DNA of 64,000 nt from Anaerolineales bacterium (lineage in GTDB: Bacteria; Chloroflexota; Anaerolineae; Anaerolineales; UBA11579): the NCBI GenBank assembly GCA_021463845.1, contig JAJTXV010000001.1, positions 728,249 through 792,248 of the forward strand, in the 5' to 3' direction. Both the position numbers and the translations under genes were made by a program. Below, in pieces: positions 28,837 to 36,771 of this stretch. Every line of letters begins with the position of its first letter. Position 1 is the first letter of the stretch. Under the pieces are notes generated by a model. The model saw only the letters and a list, made by a program, of their open reading frames with translations. It searched no databases and was not told the DNA's origin.

Positions 28837-28917
28837 GAACCGTACTTCTCCTAGAGAATGATTGTGAACGCCGCCTCAAACGAAGGCGCAAGTGTTCAAC
28901 CAGGGTGATTTTCAGAG

Positions 28918-28973
28918 ATTATAGCAGGTTCATAGACTAGGGTCAATATTTATGAGGAAAATCTAAAATATTG
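28918..28973 (-). promoter_or_regulatory. suf operon promoter with putative SufR operator
   Basis: Minus-strand TTGACC (28941-28946), 17-bp spacer, TATAAT (28918-28923). The -35 is embedded in one arm of an inverted repeat CAATATTT-N14-AAATATTG (28944-28973). A 25-nt part of it (28949-28973) is identical to 31444-31468 in front of sufR. Binding there would block the -35. Confidence 0.85.
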
Positions 28974-28985
28974 TGCTGAATGCAT

Positions 28986-29249
28986 CGTCATTGCGAGGCG
29001 GCCGCACGCAGTGGGGCCGCCGAAGCAATCTGGGTTCAGCAAGTTTTACGCAAGGCTAGGTAAAAAAAAGCCCGCTATTTTGTCATTCCGACGAGGCCGC
29101 GGCCGAGCCGCTGAGCCTTCCAGCGGAAAGAATCCGTATCAGATAGTTTGTGCTCAAACACATCTACCGTCATTGCGAGACGGCAGCCGCATAAAAATGC
29201 GGCTGCTGTGTAAGGCCGCACGCGGTGCGGCCGCCGAAGCAATCTGGGT
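28986..29249. repeat. Cluster of A/B-type hairpin repeats with long GC-rich loops
   Basis: Three copies: 28986-29035 (CATTGCGAG ... GAAGCAATC, inner GCGGCC/GGCCGC), 29081-29134 (CATTCCGACGAGG ... GAATCC) and 29168-29249 (inner GGCAGCCGCAT-AAAA-ATGCGGCTGC plus a GGCCGCAC/GTGCGGCC hairpin). Fills the gap between the suf promoter and the AraC gene; no gene seen. Confidence 0.8.
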
Positions 29250-29305
29250 TTCCGCCGGCCTCGGAAAAGAGCAATATCGTGATAGAGCGCCAGGAACCCA
29301 GGACA

Positions 29306-29311
29306 TATAAT
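29306..29311 (+). promoter_or_regulatory. -10 box of the AraC gene (leaderless)
   Basis: A perfect TATAAT ends 6 bases before the ATG at 29318; there is no Shine-Dalgarno and no good -35. Confidence 0.5.
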
Positions 29312-29317
29312 CAAAAC

Positions 29318-30121
29318 ATGCAAGAATGGTCCAGCTACAAGCACCACAGCAGCGTGAAAGTGGACCTGCTGCACGCCTATTTTTCCAAGCACAGTTATCC
29401 GCGCCACAGTCACGACTACTACGTGATCGCCCTGGTGGAAGAGGGGCTGCAGTCATTCAGCCTGGGATCACAAAAGTTCATCACGCCCCCAGGTGGTTTT
29501 ATATTCATCAATCCCGGCGAGAGCCATACCGGCGAGCCGGCCGCCGTACGCGGTTTCCGTTACCGTGCCATGTACCCCACCGTCGAGCAGTTGCAAGGTA
29601 TCGCCCAGGACCTGGGCCTCAGAGACGGCCAGCCTCAGTTCACACAGCCGCGCCGCAACAATGCCGGCCTGGCAAGCATGTTCTCCCGCATGCATGCCTT
29701 GCTGATGTGCGCTGAGCCTGGGCTGGAGGCGGAGACAGCCTTCGTGGGCACGATGGCAGAGCTGCTACGCCTCTTTGGCGCCGTCCGGCCGCCGGCCGTC
29801 ATGCCCGCCACGGTGCAAAAGGCGCTCGCCTATATTCACGAAAACTTCACCCACCCCATCACGCTCGACGAACTGGCCGCCGTAGAGTCGCTCAGCCGCT
29901 ATCACTTCTTGCGCTCCTTCCGCAACCAGTTGGGCATGCCACCGCACACATATATTGAAAACTGCCGCATTGCTGCCGCCCAGCGCCTCTTGGCCACCGG
30001 CCTGCCGCTGGCGCAGGTGGCCGCCGAAGTCGGCTTCAGCAGCCAAAGCCACTTCACGCGGCGCTTCCGCCAGACTCTTGGCGTAACCCCAGGGCGCTAC
30101 GCCAGCCTCGTGCTGGCCTGA
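29318..30121 (+). CDS. AraC-family transcriptional regulator
   Basis: 267 aa from the ATG at 29318; an in-frame ATG at 29225 lies in a repeat upstream of the -10 box and is unlikely. The N-terminal half is a cupin-type sensor (HSYPRHSHDYYVIALVEEGLQSF, PPGGFIFINPGESH). The last ~100 residues carry two helix-turn-helix units (ITLDELAAVESLSRYHFLRSFRN and LAQVAAEVGFSSQSHFTRRFRQ) ending in GVTPGRYA. It is followed 6 bases later by a LysE-type exporter, a common regulator-exporter pair; the effector is unknown. Confidence 0.92.
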   Translation: MQEWSSYKHHSSVKVDLLHAYFSKHSYPRHSHDYYVIALVEEGLQSFSLGSQKFITPPGGFIFINPGESHTGEPAAVRGFRYRAMYPTVEQLQGIAQDLGLRDGQPQFTQPRRNNAGLASMFSRMHALLMCAEPGLEAETAFVGTMAELLRLFGAVRPPAVMPATVQKALAYIHENFTHPITLDELAAVESLSRYHFLRSFRNQLGMPPHTYIENCRIAAAQRLLATGLPLAQVAAEVGFSSQSHFTRRFRQTLGVTPGRYASLVLA

Positions 30122-30127
30122 GGCATC

Positions 30128-30721
30128 ATGTTCAACTGGCTCCCCACTATCACATACGCCCTGGTGGCAAACTTCACTCCAGGGCCCAACAATATCACCA
30201 GCGCCGCCATGGGCGTGCTGTACGGCTACCGCCGCTCGCTGCCATTCCTGCTCGGGAATACGACGGGGTTTTATGTCGTGCTGCTTATTGCCGCGCGGGT
30301 GTCCAACACTCTCCTGACCGCCATCCCTGGCATTGAGCCTGTGCTGCGTTACATTGGCGCGGCCTACATCTTGTACCTGGCCTTCAACATCCTGAAAGCT
30401 ACCTATGTTTTTGAAGACGAGGAAGCAAAGCCGATGAGCTTTTGGCAGGGGTTTGTTTTCCAGTTCCTCAATCCCAAAGTGATCATTTATGCCCTCACCC
30501 TCTTCACCACATTCCTGGCCTGGCTTGTCAACGACACCATCCAGCTGCTGCTTGTGCTGGTGCCACTTACCCTGAGCTGCTTCGCCGCCATTTCTACCTG
30601 GACCCTGTTTGGGACGCTGATCAAGCGCTACCTGGGCTATCCGCGCATTCGCCTGGCGGTCAATATCATCCTTGCGCTCATGCTGGTCTACTCTGCTGCA
30701 GATATGGTCGGCATCGTCTAA
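30128..30721 (+). CDS. LysE/RhtB-family exporter
   Basis: 197 aa, six predicted membrane helices. The N-terminal NFTPGPNN motif (about 14-21) and GYRRSLPFLLGNTTGF are family signatures, with ILYLAFNILKA and FQFLNPKVIIYALTLF in the middle. LysE proteins export amino acids or related metabolites. Likely controlled by the AraC regulator immediately upstream. Confidence 0.9.
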   Translation: MFNWLPTITYALVANFTPGPNNITSAAMGVLYGYRRSLPFLLGNTTGFYVVLLIAARVSNTLLTAIPGIEPVLRYIGAAYILYLAFNILKATYVFEDEEAKPMSFWQGFVFQFLNPKVIIYALTLFTTFLAWLVNDTIQLLLVLVPLTLSCFAAISTWTLFGTLIKRYLGYPRIRLAVNIILALMLVYSAADMVGIV

Positions 30722-30808
30722 GGCGGGGTACCCCAATACCCCAACACCTTGACAAACGCCGCCCATCCCACCATCCCCACCAAAATATAGTTACACTAGC
30801 CATTAGAG

Positions 30809-30870
30809 GCAAAAAGTTTTAACTATTAACTGCACCCCACCCCCACCATGATGATTATTAAAACTTTTGC
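30809..30870. repeat. Short palindromic element with G/C-run core in the leader of the DinB-like gene
   Basis: Ends GCAAAAAGTTTTAA and TTAAAACTTTTGC are complementary, and the core is CCCCACCCCCACC (G-rich on the minus strand). The element ends at the ribosome site (GGAGGAA) of the next gene. A relative in the other orientation lies at 48686-48745. Confidence 0.6.
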
Positions 30871-30879
30871 GGAGGAAGT

Positions 30880-31365
30880 ATGAACGCCACGGTAGAGATC
30901 CAGCCCCAGGAAGTTAGCAACATGCTCGTCCAGCTCTTTGAGGAAACTTTCAACACCAGCCAGGGCATCTACCTGGACAAGAACAGCTCGCTACTCGCCA
31001 CCCTTGACACCATCACCGCCGAAGAAGCCTCCATCCCCGTCGGCGGCAAATGCGCCTCCCTGGCCGCCCAGGTCGAGCATGTCGTTTTCTACATCGAATC
31101 CTTCGAGCGCTACGCCCTGCAGGGCGACGACACCCCGCCCGACTGGGGCCACATCTGGCGCACCGTCGAGAAGGTCACCCCGGAAGAATGGGAGGCCTCC
31201 AAAGCCAAGCTGCGCAGCACCTATGAGCGCATCAAGGGCCTCTTCGCCAAAAACCCCATGTGGAACCAGGACACCATCGGCGGCGCCCTCACCGTCATCA
31301 TCCACTCCGCATACCACCTCGGCGAGATCCGCCAGGCCATGTGTGTTTTGAAAAATGATCAGTGA
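30880..31365 (+). CDS. DinB-like helical-bundle protein
   Basis: 161 aa, start set by GGAGGAAGT right before the ATG. It has a mostly helical composition with KCASLAAQVEHVVFYIESFERYA (about 58-80) and a C-terminal HSAYHLGEIRQAM (about 140-152), the placement of histidines seen in DinB/YfiT bundles. Role unknown; the class contains metal-dependent thiol transferases. Not adjacent in function to the sufR pair downstream, from which it is separated by a spacer repeat. Confidence 0.7.
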   Translation: MNATVEIQPQEVSNMLVQLFEETFNTSQGIYLDKNSSLLATLDTITAEEASIPVGGKCASLAAQVEHVVFYIESFERYALQGDDTPPDWGHIWRTVEKVTPEEWEASKAKLRSTYERIKGLFAKNPMWNQDTIGGALTVIIHSAYHLGEIRQAMCVLKNDQ

Positions 31366-31434
31366 TTAGTGAAAGTGATCAGGAATCTCCAATCTCAGCT
31401 CTCCGGATCACCAATCACTGCTCACTCCTCACGG
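31356..31434. repeat. Palindromic spacer repeat upstream of the sufR promoter
   Basis: ATCAGTGATTAGTGAAAGTG left arm, AATCTCCAATCTC centre, GATCACCAATCACTGCTCAC right arm; the left arm overlaps the last codons of the DinB-like gene. Same family as 24816 and 27981. Confidence 0.65.
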
Positions 31435-31443
31435 GGCTTGATT

Positions 31444-31494
31444 TTTATGAGGAAAATCTAAAATATTGACGGCGCGATATGCGGGTGATATACT
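31444..31494 (+). promoter_or_regulatory. sufR promoter with putative SufR operator
   Basis: TTGACG (31466-31471), 17-bp spacer, TATACT (31489-31494), ATG at 31505. The 25 nt at 31444-31468, which include the first bases of the -35, are identical to the element at the sufC promoter. This implies autoregulation. Confidence 0.85.
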
Positions 31495-31504
31495 GCCTTC
31501 AGTC

Positions 31505-32146
31505 ATGGGCAGTACACGCAACGCAGTCCTCAAATACTTGCTAAACCACCAGCGCAGCACGATCAACGAACTGGCCAAAGCCGTCAAGATCAGCCCTATC
31601 TCCGTGCGCCACCACATCGCGCGCCTCGAAGATGAAGGCCTGGTGGCCTCCACGGAAGAGCGCCACGGCGTGGGCCGCCCGCGCCGCGTCTACTACCTAA
31701 CCGAAGCCGGCATGGAGCACTTCCCCGGCCGCACCATTCGCTTCACCAACCGCCTGCTCGACGAGCTGAAGGAAACCCTGCCCGCCGAGCAGTTCGCCGG
31801 GTTGCTGGCCGGCATGGGCGCCTCGGCGGCCGATGACCTGGCCGCCAAGGGCGACCTGGAGCAGATGAGCCTTGACGAGCGCCTCAAGCTGCTCAAAGCC
31901 TGGCTCACCAAAGAAGGCTTCAGCGTCCAGGTGCAGCGCAACGAACACGAACTCATCATCAAGGAAACCAGCTGCCCCTACTTCTATGTGGGCCAAACCC
32001 ACGGCGAAGTCTGCAGCATTGATAAAGCCCTCATCGCCAAGGCCCTCTCCGCTGACCCGCAGCGCACATCCTGCCTGCTCAGCGGAGACAGCCACTGCAC
32101 CTACACCATCCCGATGGCCGCCATCAAGCAGGCCATCACATCGTAA
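31505..32146 (+). CDS. sufR: SufR-like Fe-S-dependent transcriptional regulator
   Basis: 213 aa. Residues 8-65 form a winged helix (LLNHQRSTINELAKAVKISP, VRHHIARLEDEGLV, GRPRRVYYLTEAG) of the ArsR/DeoR-like class. The C-terminal part holds four cysteines (157, 170, 190, 198; C-x12-C-x19-C-x7-C), plausible ligands of an Fe-S cluster, as in SufR repressors. Only about 10 bases separate the -10 box from the ATG, so the transcript is nearly leaderless. The shared promoter element points to control of both itself and the sufCBDSU operon. It is followed by a SufT-like gene. Confidence 0.88.
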   Translation: MGSTRNAVLKYLLNHQRSTINELAKAVKISPISVRHHIARLEDEGLVASTEERHGVGRPRRVYYLTEAGMEHFPGRTIRFTNRLLDELKETLPAEQFAGLLAGMGASAADDLAAKGDLEQMSLDERLKLLKAWLTKEGFSVQVQRNEHELIIKETSCPYFYVGQTHGEVCSIDKALIAKALSADPQRTSCLLSGDSHCTYTIPMAAIKQAITS

Positions 32147-32163
32147 GAACGGAGCCACACCCA

Positions 32164-32520
32164 ATGAGTCCTGTAGCCTCACAAGACCCCGCCAAGCAAG
32201 CCATCTGGGAAATTGAAAGCACCAATCCCGACTTGGTCCCCGCCGTCGAAGCCGCCCTGCGTGAAGTCGTAGACCCTGAGATCGGCCTCAACGTCATCGA
32301 GCTGGGCCTGGTGCGCAACGTGGCCCTGCAGGACAACCAGGGCAAGGTCACCATGATCATGACCACGCCGTTCTGCCCCTACGCCCCGGCCCTGCTGGAG
32401 ATGACCCGCAAGAAAGCCGCCGATGCCCTGCAGCGCGACACCACCATCATGATGGGCACCGAACTATGGGACCTGACTTACATGGAAGAGGGCGCCGGCG
32501 CAGACTGGGGCATCTTCTAA
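32164..32520 (+). CDS. sufT: SufT/MIP18 (DUF59) family protein
   Basis: 118 aa. DUF59 core: VDPEIGLNVIELGLVRNV (about 36-53) and MTTPFCPYAPALLEMTRKK (about 64-82), with the conserved reactive Cys in PFCPY. SufT/PaaD-type proteins help Fe-S cluster maturation. It lies 17 bases after sufR, so the two likely form an operon under the SufR-type promoter. The C-terminus (WDLTYMEEGAGADWGIF) is typical of the group. Confidence 0.9.
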   Translation: MSPVASQDPAKQAIWEIESTNPDLVPAVEAALREVVDPEIGLNVIELGLVRNVALQDNQGKVTMIMTTPFCPYAPALLEMTRKKAADALQRDTTIMMGTELWDLTYMEEGAGADWGIF

Positions 32521-32526
32521 CAAAAC

Positions 32527-32557
32527 AAAAAAGACGGCGCTCGAGCGCCGTCTTTTT
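32527..32557. terminator. Bidirectional terminator after sufR-sufT
   Basis: GACGGCGCT/AGCGCCGTC stem (32533-32541 with 32544-32552) flanked by A and T tracts; the leftward esterase gene ends inside the T tract. Confidence 0.9.
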
Positions 32558-33566
32558 ATTGCTTAGGATGCTGGAGAAAAAACTCCAACATCATCTGATT
32601 GGCAGAAACATCTTGTGAAGGGGGATCACCGATCAAACCATCTCGCCCGCCCGGCCAGGCATGCTGGCCATCAATGATCGTCACCTGCACCACAGCCGCG
32701 CTGCCATCGCAATCGGCATATGTCTCGATCAGCACATTGCCGCGGGCGCGCGTAGTGCTGCTTGGCAGCGGGTTGCAGCCGTTGGCCGCAACCCAAAACG
32801 CCAGCGAGTCCGCCACGGACAGGTCGATCCGCCCAGGCTCGATCGCCATCGGGCTCAAGCCGCCCTCATACAGCACATGCTGGTCGGCCATCCCGTTGAA
32901 GGCGATGACCGCCACCGGGCTGGCGGGCGCAGGCGGCGTGAACAACGCCGCCTCAGCTGACGCCTGCCCACCCACGCTGGCGGCCACAGGCGCAATGCCC
33001 GCCACCAGGTCAGCCAGCTCTGCGCCGGCGCGGTGCGCCATCATGCCTCCGTTTGACATGCCGGTGATGTATATGTGGGCCGGGTCTACGGCGTAATGAG
33101 CCACCATGGAGCCGATCAAGACGCGCAGCAGACCCACATCATCCACCGCGCTCTCCATGGCGTAACCGCAGCAGTGGCCGGCATTCCAGGTGAGCAAGGC
33201 GCTACCCAAACGGCCGCTGCCGTTTGGGTAGGCCACAATGAAGCCGTACTCATCGGCGTCCGCATCCATCCCAGTCGAGCGGCGCACCTGCTGCCCGCTG
33301 CCACCCCCGCCGTGCAGCACGATCAGCAGCGGCAGCTGCGTCTCTCCATCGTAGGCCGGCGGCAAGTGCAGCAGCACCTCGCGCCGGTCAGCGCCGTTCA
33401 CGATCGTCAGCTCATAGTCCCCCGGCTGGGGCTGGCTGTCCTCGGGCTGTCCAGGCTGCACCACCGGCGAAGGCAGCATGGTGGCTGTGGGCTGGGCCGG
33501 TTGGGCAAAGTTACACGCCAGCGCAGCCAGCGCCAGGGCTGCCAGGATCCAAATGAACTTGCGCAT
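32556..33566 (-). CDS. LpqC/PHB-depolymerase-like esterase lipoprotein
   Basis: 336 aa from the ATG at 33566, chosen for the signal peptide with lipobox (LAALAC). A Pro/Thr/Gln-rich linker follows, then an alpha/beta hydrolase domain: LLIVLHGGGGSGQQV (oxyanion region), GMSNGGMMAH (nucleophile Ser near 187), Asp in FNGMADQHVLY (near 243), and His in DGQHAWPGG (near 309). This is the Ser-Asp-His triad of secreted PHB depolymerase/feruloyl esterase relatives. Expected on the cell surface; substrate unknown. An in-frame start at 33623 lies farther upstream and would disrupt the signal peptide. Confidence 0.88.
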   Translation of the reverse strand: MRKFIWILAALALAALACNFAQPAQPTATMLPSPVVQPGQPEDSQPQPGDYELTIVNGADRREVLLHLPPAYDGETQLPLLIVLHGGGGSGQQVRRSTGMDADADEYGFIVAYPNGSGRLGSALLTWNAGHCCGYAMESAVDDVGLLRVLIGSMVAHYAVDPAHIYITGMSNGGMMAHRAGAELADLVAGIAPVAASVGGQASAEAALFTPPAPASPVAVIAFNGMADQHVLYEGGLSPMAIEPGRIDLSVADSLAFWVAANGCNPLPSSTTRARGNVLIETYADCDGSAAVVQVTIIDGQHAWPGGRDGLIGDPPSQDVSANQMMLEFFLQHPKQ

Positions 33567-33648
33567 ACTAGAGTCTACGAAGAAACCACCAAAAGTGTTG
33601 CGGTCTGAAGCCAGAATGTGCAAGCCTGCGGACTGCGGCTGTTTCAGG

Positions 33649-33654
33649 TATAAT
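33649..33654 (+). promoter_or_regulatory. -10 box of the tRNA-Pro gene
   Basis: Perfect TATAAT 12 bases before the tRNA; no clear -35. Confidence 0.5.
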
Positions 33655-33665
33655 CTCGCCCTGTT

Positions 33666-33740
<75 letters not shown>

Positions 33741-33741
33741 T

Positions 33742-33769
33742 AAAAAGACCGCAGAATTGCGGTCTTTTT
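33742..33769 (+). terminator. Terminator of tRNA-Pro
   Basis: AAAAAGACCGCA / TGCGGTCTTTTT stem with a GAAT loop, followed by a T tract. Confidence 0.9.
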
Positions 33770-33778
33770 GATTCTTAC

Positions 33779-33901
33779 GTTGCGGCTACGCCGCAACTAG
33801 TGGAGTTGCTTCGCAACTCCAGGCTTTCTGCGCCAAGTATCGTGGCCTTGCGGCTGGCGCCGCAACTAGTGGAGTTGTGCGTTGCGGCTACGCCGCAACG
33901 C
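33779..33901. repeat. Cluster of small hairpins with duplicated core
   Basis: GTTGCGG-CTACG-CCGCAAC occurs at 33779-33797 and again at 33881-33899; GGAGTTGC-TTC-GCAACTCC lies at 33802-33820; CCGCAACTAGTGGAGTTG occurs at 33791 and 33860. A local repeat array with no ORF, between tRNA-Pro and the next lipoprotein gene. Confidence 0.7.
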
Positions 33902-33992
33902 AGGAACTTTTTACCCCTGTCCGCCGTTGTACCCAGAAGCGCTGGGAGTGCTAAAATCACTGTAGCGCGTCATTTTGATAGGGAGAACCGCT

Positions 33993-35165
33993 ATGTCCAA
34001 AACCGTCACCCGCATTCGTATTCTGGGCCTGCTGCTGGCCGCGGGCCTGCTGCTGGCCGCCTGCCGCGCCCCCTCGCCTGAGAGCCATGCCCCCACGCTG
34101 GATCTCAATGCTCTCTACACCCAGGTAGCCGGAACCCTGGTGGCCCAGGGGCAGCAGGCAGCTGCCACCAACACGCCGGCCGCCACCCAGACCCCCTTCG
34201 TGGTCACCGCCACCCCCACCGAAACCCCGCTCCAGCCCGTGGCCACCAACACGCCTGTGCCCACCACCGTGGCCGCCACCAGCGTTCCCGTCGTGGGTTG
34301 CTACCAGGCCTACTTCGTGACTGACGTCACCGTTCCCGACAATACGCAGATGAGCAAGGGCCAGAGCTTTACCAAGACCTGGCGCATCCGCAACAACGGC
34401 ACCTGCACCTGGTCCAGCGATTTTGACATCGTCTACACCTCCGGCACCAACCTGGCTTCCAGCAGCAGCATCGACATCCCTAAGGAAGTCAAGCCCGGCG
34501 AAACGGTGGATATTTCCATCGCCATGACCGCCCCCAATAGCGATGGCACCTACCGCAGCAGTTGGGTGATCAAAGCCACCAACGGTTACACCTTCGGCGT
34601 CAACGGCCATGCCAACAGCGCCGGCGTGCCCTTCTTTGCCCTGATCCGCGTGGGCACAGCGAGCAGCGGCGTGCGCTACGACTTTGCGGCCAGCTATTGC
34701 TCGGCCAGCTGGTCGAGCAATGAAGCCGGCAGTCTGCCCTGCCCCGGCGCCAACAGCGGCACGCAAGGCTTCGTGATGGTGCTGCAAAACCCCCAGCTCG
34801 AGACCCGCGACGAGGATGAGCCTGCCATCTGGCCACGCCCCAACCACGCCAGCAACGGATTCATCCGCGGCGTCTATCCTGATTTCTCTGTACAAAGCGG
34901 CGATCGTTTCCGCACCCAGGTCGGCTGCCTCAAGAACAACCCCAACTGTCGCCTGCTGTTCACCTTCAGCTACATCCTCAACGGCACTGAGACGGTGCTA
35001 GGCACCTGGGACGAGAAGTTGGAAGGCCTGGCCAAGGATATCAACATCGACCTCTCCAGCCTGGCGGGCAAGACCGTGCGCTTTGTGCTGACGGTGAAGC
35101 CAAACAACACTGACTATGCACAGGCGAACGGCTTCTGGTTCGTGCCGCGCATCATCAAGCCCTAG
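33993..35165 (+). CDS. Lipoprotein with NBR1-type Ig-like domain
   Basis: 390 aa. Signal peptide with lipobox (LLLAACRA), then a Thr/Pro/Ala linker (TPAATQTPFVVTATPT). Residues about 105-220 match the NBR1-like Ig domain: GQSFTKTWRIRNNGTCTW, IDIPKEVKPGETVDISI, GTYRSSWVIKATNGYTFG. The C-terminal ~170 residues form another beta-rich region with two Cys pairs, ending WFVPRIIKP. Chloroflexota have many such surface lipoproteins; ligand unknown. GGGAGA precedes the ATG; a strong terminator follows. Confidence 0.8.
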   Translation: MSKTVTRIRILGLLLAAGLLLAACRAPSPESHAPTLDLNALYTQVAGTLVAQGQQAAATNTPAATQTPFVVTATPTETPLQPVATNTPVPTTVAATSVPVVGCYQAYFVTDVTVPDNTQMSKGQSFTKTWRIRNNGTCTWSSDFDIVYTSGTNLASSSSIDIPKEVKPGETVDISIAMTAPNSDGTYRSSWVIKATNGYTFGVNGHANSAGVPFFALIRVGTASSGVRYDFAASYCSASWSSNEAGSLPCPGANSGTQGFVMVLQNPQLETRDEDEPAIWPRPNHASNGFIRGVYPDFSVQSGDRFRTQVGCLKNNPNCRLLFTFSYILNGTETVLGTWDEKLEGLAKDINIDLSSLAGKTVRFVLTVKPNNTDYAQANGFWFVPRIIKP

Positions 35166-35187
35166 GCTTGCAAGCTGACCGAGCAAC

Positions 35188-35223
35188 AAGAGGCATCTGC
35201 GCTGAGCGCAGATGCCTCTTTAT
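35188..35223 (+). terminator. Terminator after the NBR1-Ig lipoprotein gene
   Basis: Perfect 15-bp stem (35188-35202 with 35206-35220), 3-base loop, then TTTATTT. Confidence 0.88.
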
Positions 35224-35257
35224 TTAAACCGGCGTGCAATGTACAATGACGCGCGAT

Positions 35258-35276
35258 GTGAGCGAACTGCGCTCAC
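35258..35276 (+). promoter_or_regulatory. Leader hairpin before the DUF1508 gene
   Basis: GTGAGCG-AACTG-CGCTCAC lies between a TACAAT -10-like box (35242-35247) and the GGAGGAGAAGAG ribosome site. It would be near the 5' end of the mRNA. Confidence 0.4.
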
Positions 35277-35306
35277 GCAGATCCAGCACGTTGGAGGAGA
35301 AGAGAT

Positions 35307-35639
35307 ATGGCATCAGCAAAGTTTGTGATCGAGAAGGGCAAAGGCGGCTTCCGCTTCAACCTCATCAGCACCAATGGTGAGCCGATCCTGCACAGCGAGC
35401 GCTACAACACCAAAGACAGCGCCAAGCGCGGCATCAAGTCAGTCAAGAAACACGCCGGCAAGCTGGCCAACTACGTCGAAGCCAAGTCCAAGAACGGCAA
35501 GAGCTACTTCAACCTGCGCGCCGCCAACAACCGCATCATTGGCACCAGCGAGATGTACTCCTCGCCCGCCAAGTGCAAGGGCGGTATCGACGCGGTGAAG
35601 CGCGTCGCCGGTGGCGCCACCATCGAAGACAAGAGCTAG
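35307..35639 (+). CDS. DUF1508 (YegP-like) protein
   Basis: 110 aa made of two tandem ~50-residue DUF1508 units: (K)FVIEKGKGGFRFNLISTNGEPIL with AKRGIKSVKKHA, then YVEAKSKNGKSYFNLRAANNRIIGTSEMYSS with CKGGIDAVKRVA. This small alpha/beta fold of unknown function is widespread in bacteria. Strong ribosome site (GGAGGAG). Single gene with its own terminator. Confidence 0.9.
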   Translation: MASAKFVIEKGKGGFRFNLISTNGEPILHSERYNTKDSAKRGIKSVKKHAGKLANYVEAKSKNGKSYFNLRAANNRIIGTSEMYSSPAKCKGGIDAVKRVAGGATIEDKS

Positions 35640-35663
35640 ACTAGATCGCGCAATTAGTCAAGA

Positions 35664-35698
35664 AAAAAAGACCGGGCAATCGCTTGTCCGGTCTTTTT
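35664..35698 (+). terminator. Terminator of the DUF1508 gene
   Basis: AAAAAGACCGG / CCGGTCTTTTT stem around a 12-base loop. Confidence 0.88.
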
Positions 35699-35765
35699 GT
35701 TTATAGTAGCATTAATCACCTGCTCATTTTGGCAGAGACTACAGGAAAGGAGGCTACTTTTTATT

Positions 35766-35936
35766 ATGAGACTCACTCCTCCCAAGCAATGGGTATTCTG
35801 GGCTGCACTCGTCCTCGCTGTTGTTGCTTTGCTGGGCGCGCTGGGCGTTCTCGCCTTCGCCGCTCCTTACGCCACCTGGCTGGCTTTCGCTGGCTGGGCG
35901 CTTCTGGCCGCTGGCAACGCCGTCAAGGGCTTCTAA
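35766..35936 (+). CDS. Small two-helix membrane protein
   Basis: 56 aa from the ATG at 35766; AAGGAGG lies 12 bases before it. After a short basic N-terminus (MRLTPPKQW) there are two hydrophobic helices (FWAALVLAVVALLGALGVLA and TWLAFAGWALLAAG), ending in NAVKGF. It resembles small membrane proteins with no assigned function. Enclosed by terminators on both sides, which supports a separate short transcript. Confidence 0.7.
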   Translation: MRLTPPKQWVFWAALVLAVVALLGALGVLAFAAPYATWLAFAGWALLAAGNAVKGF

Positions 35937-35950
35937 GCACCAGAACCAAC

Positions 35951-35983
35951 AAAAAAAGACGACCCGATGGGTCGTCTTTTTTT
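35951..35983. terminator. Bidirectional terminator
   Basis: A GACGACCC/GGGTCGTC stem with a GAT loop, A7 before and T7 after. It ends the small membrane protein gene and, in the other direction, the FAH hydrolase gene. Confidence 0.92.
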
Positions 35984-35991
35984 GTTGTCTA

Positions 35992-36762
35992 TTAGCGCAC
36001 AGGCTCAGCGGCGATCGGGTTGCGCAGCTCGCCCAGCCCTTCAATGCTGGTGACGAGCTCGTCGCCGTCTTTCAGCGGGCCAACCCCGGCAGGCGTGCCG
36101 GTGAGGATCAGATCGCCAGGCTCCAGGGTCATGACGGAGGAGATATAGGCCAATAGCTGGCGTACCGAGAAGATCATGTCCCGCGTAGAGCCCATCTGGC
36201 GCAGCTCGCCGTTGACGGAGCAAGTCACCACCGCATCTGCCGGGTCAAAGTCAGTCTCGATCCAGGGACCAAAAGGACAAAAGGTATCGAAGCCCTTGCC
36301 ACGCGTCCACTGGCCGTCACGCTTCTGCAAGTCGCGGGCGGTGATGTCATTGGCAATGGTGTAACCCAGAATATATTCATTGACCGTATCCGGCTCGATC
36401 CAGCGGCCGCGCTTGCCGATCACGATGGCCAGCTCGGCCTCGTGCTCCGGCTGCTGGGTCTGCGGCGGCAGGATGATGGTTTCGCCGTGCGCCACTAATG
36501 ATGAGGGCGGCTTGAGGAACAGCATCGGCACCTCTGGCACCTCGTTGCCCAACTCTTTGGCGTGGTCCGCATAGTTGCGGCCCACGCAGATGATCTTGCT
36601 GGGCAGCGCCGGCGGCAGCAGCTTGAGGTCGGCCAGGGGGATAGTAGCCTCTGCCCGCTGGAAGGCTGCGTACGGGTCACCCTCGATCGGGCCAACCTTA
36701 TCGCCCAGCACCCAGCCGTAGCGGGCCGTGCCGTCTTGCTGCAGATATCGAATGATGCGCAT
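35992..36762 (-). CDS. Fumarylacetoacetate hydrolase family protein
   Basis: 256 aa. FAH core: IICVGRNYADHAKELGNEVP (about 57-76), PEHEAELAIVIGKRGR (metal Glu pair, about 106-121), NDITARDLQKRDGQWTRGKGFDTFCPFGPW (Asp, about 138-167), then LILTGTPAGVG. Members hydrolyse or decarboxylate acylpyruvates and related 2-oxo acids using Mg2+. The gene lies 9 bases downstream of an RpiR-type regulator on the same strand, so both probably share a transcript. Confidence 0.9.
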   Translation of the reverse strand: MRIIRYLQQDGTARYGWVLGDKVGPIEGDPYAAFQRAEATIPLADLKLLPPALPSKIICVGRNYADHAKELGNEVPEVPMLFLKPPSSLVAHGETIILPPQTQQPEHEAELAIVIGKRGRWIEPDTVNEYILGYTIANDITARDLQKRDGQWTRGKGFDTFCPFGPWIETDFDPADAVVTCSVNGELRQMGSTRDMIFSVRQLLAYISSVMTLEPGDLILTGTPAGVGPLKDGDELVTSIEGLGELRNPIAAEPVR

Positions 36763-36771
36763 CAGTCTCCT

